From Styela clava (lineage: Eukaryota; Chordata; Ascidiacea; Stolidobranchia; Styelidae): DNA of 64,000 bases. Numbering within the stretch: the first letter of the stretch is position 1; each line of letters starts with the position of its first letter. Under the pieces are notes generated by a model. That model made no database searches. It saw only the letters and a program-made list of their open reading frames with translations, and was not told where the DNA came from. The position numbers were made by a program, and so were the translations under genes. This document shows, in pieces, positions 58,281 through 64,000 of this stretch. The stretch spans positions 14,220,151-14,284,150 of the forward strand of contig NC_135257.1 of the NCBI RefSeq assembly GCF_964204865.1, written 5' to 3'.

Positions 58281-61200
58281 TAATACATTTCGTCCTCTGT
58301 GCAGTCTTCCGTTCGATGCCCGAACACTAAGAAGAGTAAATAGGGAATTTTAGAAGACATATATAATGATGAACTCGATAGTTTTGAAGAAATATATACA
58401 AAAAAGGGACCTCCTGAAGTATGCGCACCAAGTTGGCGCACAACCTGAACTCAGGTCGTGTACCGGGTTAGGGTTCAGGTTATGCGACATCTTGGTGCAC
58501 ATACTTCAGGAGCACCCAAAAAAGAATATTATACAAAATAGCAAAGAACATATTATTCTCTCAGTTATAGAATGTACACACGAATACACTACATACAAAT
58601 TAAACATGTTAGAGTCAATAATATAATCAAACTACAGTCAAACAAAACAATAAATAGCAAATTTGAGATCAAGATTGAATGTTAATTTGGGCAAAACCTC
58701 AAGAAGCATAGACTGAATGTTGCAGCATAGACTGAATGTCGCACACAGCAAATTGTAAAAAATGGATCTTTATTACAATATATATAATAATAAATGACAT
58801 GTCATTATCATATTTTGACAACAAATCCATTTTAGGAAGATAAATATGTGGCATAACAATTTGGTGCTGATGTGGAAGTGTTCTGGATGCATTGACAAAA
58901 TCTGATTCACACAATTCATAACCGGTTTGGCAAGAAACCCTACTTTAGGGCAGAAATGACCAGAATAATTTAAATATCAGCAATGGACATGTTGGTATGC
59001 TCTAATTCTAAGTTACAATACTGATCAGTTAATTCATGGAAGCAAATTCATTAAAAAACAATTTTTTTTAGTGATTTGATATCTTGATTGCATATTCTCT
59101 GGCAACGACATTTCAATTCAAATCAATAACAAATTCTACATAATTAGTTCACTAGCAATCTCTCAACCTAACCAGATAAAATCTTGCTCACTGGAAACAC
59201 TTTGTACACTCTTCAGTGCTGTGTGTAAAATCTGACAATTCATTAAAAAATCAAGTCAGTTACAAATGGATCTTAGTTGCAAGTTACATAAGTTTCAAAA
59301 TCAATAAGTACGCTACATATACTAGAGTTATTGTATGTTCAGAGCTTTGTACGGGGCAACAACGGGGTGAAATACCTCAAAAAGTGCCCAGTATTTATAA
59401 TAACTATTTTAGAAAAATTTGAATAATTATGACACAAGATCAATTTTACCATCATAAATTAGTAGTATATTAAATTGGGCAAAGACAGGGATGGACAAAA
59501 TACAGCCTGTGGGCCAGCCGTATGTGGCCCGCCAAAGCATTTTAAGCAGACTCTTGCTAATGGTTGGAGTTTCGAAGATTTCCTAAAACTATGTACAAAA
59601 TTTTGATTCCTTGTCAAACTTCATTTAAAATGCTTTTTTTTCATCACTGGTTCAATAATGTCTGACATGATTAGATTTAACAATATCCTAGTAAATGGGA
59701 ATAGTAATTGTGATGTCACGTCTTGAGTGCTTTTTTCAATGCGGCCCTTCGCTAAAAAGAACTTTGCTCAAACTGGGTGTCCTAACCCATTTACAGTATT
59801 TCAAATCCTAATTAGACTTTCGAATAATAGCCCATATTGAACAATCCATGGCATAGTTGAATTCGCCATTTCAATCCATCCATAATGTCACTGTCTTAAT
59901 GTTCAAAGCCAAAACATTATTCATCTGCAGACATACATGACAACAGTGTAATTGAAGTGTAACATACCTTCACAATTATCACAATATGTCCGTTCCTCCC
60001 CTCGTTGTGTTGCATTATGAGTTGTAGGAGGAAGATCCGACATATCATATTGCATTGAAGATTGTGTTGGACAATCATCAGTGTCATGGGCATCAAATAT
60101 GTCACAAATATCACAAAAAAGTCTAGGAGCAGCCCGTGATTGATGGTCCCTAAAAGAATGAAGATAAAATACAACTTTCACAGTGTAAGGAAAAATACCT
60201 GTAGATTCTGATAAAAGACACAATGGGTTGATGAACAGGAATTGGGCACATAAATACGCTTGTCATGTTGTGAGCATAAGATACAGTTAAAATTATTAAC
60301 CAGTAAAAAAAGAAAAATTGGAATAATGGCCTAATACGTCTGGTAAAGATTCTGAAGACACATCTAGTAATCATACATGAATGAGAAGGTAGAAGGCTTA
60401 GCATGGAAAGCAAGTGCTGGAATATACCTAGCAAAGATAATTTTGAAATGACACTTGACAGTTCAAATATTTATTATGTTCGTCTCATTTTTTATTTAAG
60501 TTCGTCGCATTGCATCTCTACGGTTGTGTGTGTTCATGCGTGAAAGTGTGTGCAAATTAATTTAATTCTTTTAGGCGAGAGAACACGTGCCACTTAAGTT
60601 ATTGTTTGCTCTCCTGGTTCTATAATTAGTTTTGATTTATTTGTTTTTATCAACTATTTTATCATCTGTTATGCTGATTATGGAGTCAAAATAAACTTAT
60701 ACTTATTAGATTTAAAACAAGTTCATATTCTAACTTCCCACTCCACATCTGAATACAAAATCAAATGTTTGAAATCAATAATTCAGTATAAATTGTGATT
60801 TAGCTGCAGAATATTAAATTTGAATTATTAAATAATCATTTTCGAGTGATACGATGAAGTAAAAATATTGTTTGAACTAATTTCAGAAAATCTTTTCATC
60901 AACAAGATATATGGACACGAAGGCTAAAACGAGGTAGTACAGTGTACAATCTGTCACAGTGGACTACTGGTTCTGTAGTCTCACATCATCGCACACAAAA
61001 AACAAATCTCATAGGGCCCACAAAAATTTTTGAAATAAATAAAACTAATAGCCTTCTAGCGAAAATTACAATCTTTAACCAATGAAAATTTCAAATTAAA
61101 TGGACCGGTAGTTTTGCACAAGAAGAAGAAAAGAAATACTAATAAGATGATCGAAAACAAAATAATAACGAAATGATTCACAGGTCCATTCTGTGTCCAA

Positions 61201-63559
61201 TGAGGCTTGCACATTGATATTTTCAAGTACTCACCCTGCTTCATTTTCATATTCATTTGCAACTTGCATTGGATCGACATCTCCATCGTTCAATAACATT
61301 GATTCTAATTCAGAGATTTTTTCATTCAATTCACTGTTTTTATTTTGTTGATCAACAATAACTGAATTTAGAAAATCAATTTGTCCCCTTAATTCTTCAT
61401 CCCCACCTACACCACTGTCTTCAGTAGAAGCAGAATGAGCTGAAAATATGAAATATTTTGAAATGCAGTATACTTTCATTCTGATTCTAGTCTAGGATAT
61501 GATATAATTATTCATATTTATCCTTATTTATATGAGAGGAGAGCTGATAAAATATACCAAATGTATGGGACATCATGACCTTAAAAATTCTACTAATAAC
61601 TCCAGTTTCGTGTAGTTGAAAAGTGGAGGAAGCTTCAATCGACCAGTGATAAACGTCCTATGTTTGTGAGGAGTTTAGCAATTGAACATAATGTAGCTCT
61701 TGAATATGACCATCCTCATCATATCCAGGAATGTTATATTAAAAGCAACTTTATAACTAGACCTTCAAGAAGCGATTTAAAGATCACGATTTTGATTTTG
61801 TTAAAATAATACACAAGAATAATATTAAAAAATTTCAAATTAATGGTGAAAAAATCATTTACGCAAAATTGTTATCGATTGAAATATATGCCCAAACATG
61901 TTTTAAAAACATTTAAAATTTGTACGTCTGTCTTTAATGCAATTATCTTATTCAATTTGATGCCTATCGCTAGGCATAAAAACAATAAAATTGATTGTCC
62001 TTTAAACCAGCGGTTCCCAACCTTTCTACCCTGGCGGACCGGTAACATTAGATTAAATGTACTCGCGGACCGGCAAAAATTGAAATGACCGTAACAGAAA
62101 AGAATAACATATATTTGCGTCTTATAATGCAATGTCGGGCACTCAATATGCTTCTAGACAAAAAAGCACACTTTAAAACATTTCACACGAAGAATAACTA
62201 TCAAATAATGTGCCGACCAAAAATTACAAATGAGTGAAACATAAAATAATACCAGATATTTGCGTAATGAAATGCAGTGCTGGGCACCCATTATGCGTGA
62301 GAAAGGCACGCATTAAATTCTCACATTAAAATAATGCACAATTAACTTCTGTGAGAATTTTGCTGCTGTTTCTTTTCCAATACAAGATTGCGAACGAGGC
62401 AAAGAAGTTTTTGCAACACGTAGCTCTGCAGCCGCGTACAGCCGATTTCCTTGCCTCGTTTTAATCAAAGTGAGGTTTTAATTGAATCGAGTGATGAGAA
62501 TGTTTTTTCGCATAACGCAGTAACTGGCTGAAAAGACGGACCACAGTCCGATTGCTCGATTACTTGGCGATGGGTATTCGTTATCAAGAGATATCTAAAA
62601 TTGTGATAAGTAATTCTTTTTCAATCTGGACTGTAAAGAAGAATCACAATTTTAATCAAGCCTTTTCTTTTTCATTGGGTTCATAATATTAATCCCTCTG
62701 CAGTTAATCGACGCCTCAAACGGAATGAATTTGCATTACAATGACAAAGTCGTCGATAACTTGGCGACAAGCTCAAAATCCTACTGTGTCTGGAAAAGAT
62801 CTCTGCGGCTCTGCTTTTTTTTGCGTGCATCGCGTGACCACCTGTGGGGTCGCAACAAGTTCATATCTTACTGGATTATTATACTGTTCTTGACTGTTTT
62901 CTAGTTTAAACAAGGAGATATCCATTACGTTTCATATGAATGGTCATATTAATCAGGAAAAGCACGCAGAACAGAAAAGGCACGCATGCCGATTTTTAGG
63001 CTTCTTAATTTTGCAAGATTTGATGGAGCGCATTCGCGATGAATCGGAGCTGGAAAAGCGAAAAGTGTGAGTGATCGGCGCCAAGATGTCGCGTAATACG
63101 GCGCCAACATGTCGCGAAAGACGTCGTAATATGACGGCAGAAGAGAACTGCGTAATGAGCCAACGCAACTTTGTCTACGGTAAAGCGATTGAAACGGCAT
63201 AAAAACAACAAGACAACAAAATCTTTTGCGGACCGGCAAAAAAGCTTCGCGGACCGGCACCGGTCCGCGGACCGGCGGTTGGGAACCACTGCTTTAAACA
63301 AGTAGAAATGAGAATTTCTGCATTTACTTAACTGCTTGCATAGAGCCATATTCAAAGAAAAGCAAAAACACTCCATAAACGGTTAAAATAAAAAAAATTC
63401 TCATTACTGCAGGAGGAGCTGAATACAATCCCACTTACTTAACGGAGAAGACTTCAATGATCTGAGTTGAGTGTTCAAATCATCTTTCTCTCGCTCAATA
63501 TTTTTCAATGATTCCTTCAAACTTTCCACAAGTATCATTTCACTTTTCAACAGTGTGAT
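58281..63559 (-). CDS. CLIP1: CLIP-170-type protein, C-terminal part (5' end lies beyond the window)
   Basis: Exons in coding order: 63559-63439, 61439-61235, 60149-59968, 58327-58281 (184 codons plus stop). Phases close and all sites are GT-AG. Seen: a coiled-coil tail ending in GQIDFLNSVIVDQQNKNSEL, very close to the CLIP-170 tail I remember. Then two CCHC knuckles: C-x2-C-x5-H-x4-C (LFCDICDIFDAHDTDDC) and C-x2-C-x4-H-x4-C, completed by the 47-nt last exon (EVFGHRTEDC), with an EDEMY end in place of the vertebrate DDETF. Known role: tracks growing microtubule plus ends through N-terminal CAP-Gly domains (outside this window); the knuckles bind dynactin p150 and LIS1 and fold back on the CAP-Gly part. 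The aromatic C-terminus is preserved. The symbol means CLIP1-like; CLIP2 lacks the knuckles. Confidence 0.9.
58411..58512. repeat. inverted-repeat MITE in the last CLIP intron
   Basis: Arms CTCCTGAAGTATGCGCACCA and TGGTGCACATACTTCAGGAG, with a second inner pair (ACCTGAAC / GTTCAGGT) around a short loop. 102 bp. Similar sequences occur widely in marine invertebrate genomes (memory). Confidence 0.8.
59486..59779. repeat. hAT-type fragment in a CLIP intron
   Basis: Starts CAGGGATGGACAAAATACAG; the right side ends GCTCAAACTGGGTG. GTGGGCC and GCGGCCC blocks near the ends are typical of hAT MITEs. No 8-bp duplication could be matched, so limits are uncertain. Confidence 0.4.
62008..63291. mobile_element. 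hAT element in a CLIP intron
   Basis: Starts CAGCGGTTCCCAACCTTTCT and ends GGCGGTTGGGAACCACTG. Exact 8-bp duplication ctttaaac at 62000-62007 and 63292-63299. 1284 bp; GCGGACCGG is repeated near both ends. It resembles 39194-40515 and 5487-6796 at its termini. No transposase. Confidence 0.9.
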
Positions 63560-64000
63560 CTGGAATCAATAGAAAAGATTTTTATACAACACCAAAAACA
63601 TGTTTGCTTTTGATAGTACTGATGCTATTCATTATCATTATCTGGAGACTGGATTCATGATTAGATATGGAAGGGACAAAATAGAAATATACTCATATAC
63701 TTTTTCCAATATTTGAAATCTGTATAGGGACAATAAAATAAAGCAATGAGAACATATTAAGTACGTCTTAACTCTTAGTGCTTTGTATGTGAATGTCCAC
63801 ATTCACAAGTTTGTGCGATAATAGAGATCAAAAATAGATAATTTTAGCACTAGAATTTTTCGTAGCTGCAGAGTCTGGATTTTTTGCTGATATTTAAATC
63901 AGAAGTTGTAATCGAAGGTGAAATTTCCAAAAAGACAAATGAGAATTCACAAACGCTAAAGATTTTGTAGTCTAAATTTTTCCGTTAATTTAAAGACTGA

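Noticed and set aside
1-64000. CRISPR arrays, operons, bacterial promoters
   Set aside because: The sequence is spliced animal DNA; no regularly spaced repeats of the CRISPR kind were seen.

Overview
The window is AT-rich animal nuclear DNA: genes carry GT-AG introns, lie far apart, and much of the rest is transposon-derived. The gene set (IFT20, CENP-L, MUL1, a CLIP-170-type protein) is metazoan. A tRNA-related SINE and several MITE families resemble what I remember from ascidian tunicates, so I favour a tunicate or another marine deuterostome. That placement is inference; no marker here is decisive.

Layout. 1-5.3 kb: an orphan seven-transmembrane receptor-like gene on the + strand (three exons, 550 aa). 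5.3-14.1 kb: stacked and nested transposons, namely a THAP-domain (P-like) relic split by an hAT element that itself contains another hAT, then a large hAT carrying a 3.8-kb element, then another hAT inserted in the same 8-bp target. 14.6-16.6 kb: MITEs, a long fold-back and a SINE. 17-25.4 kb: three genes in a row on the - strand, IFT20 (4 exons, 134 aa), CENP-L (7 exons, 341 aa) and single-exon MUL1 (361 aa). 26.4-30.6 kb: a second hAT carrying the second, oppositely oriented copy of the 3.8-kb element. 33.3-36.3 kb: a full-length hAT transposon with a frameshifted ZMYM1-like transposase. 39.2-40.5 kb: another hAT MITE. 42.4-45 kb: an 856-aa protein with two U1-type zinc fingers (- strand). 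48.4-56.2 kb: a six-exon gene for a 188-aa protein I do not recognise, with a LINE in its largest intron whose two ORFs are uninterrupted. 58.3-64 kb: the 3' end of a CLIP-170 (CLIP1-like) gene with both zinc knuckles.

The host genes serve unrelated cell-biological jobs (ciliary transport, kinetochore, mitochondrial ubiquitin ligation, microtubule plus ends), and nothing suggests a shared pathway. All splice models were built by eye from reading frame, GT-AG sites and, for known families, remembered homologues. Phases close exactly in all five spliced models.

The most unusual structure is the pair of 3.8-kb elements (8691-12485 and 26571-30368). They have nearly equal length, share an inverted terminal repeat beginning CAATGACATT, are each flanked by an exact 7-bp duplication, each sit inside a different hAT element, and carry the same internal hAT passenger. 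I cannot assign them to a superfamily.
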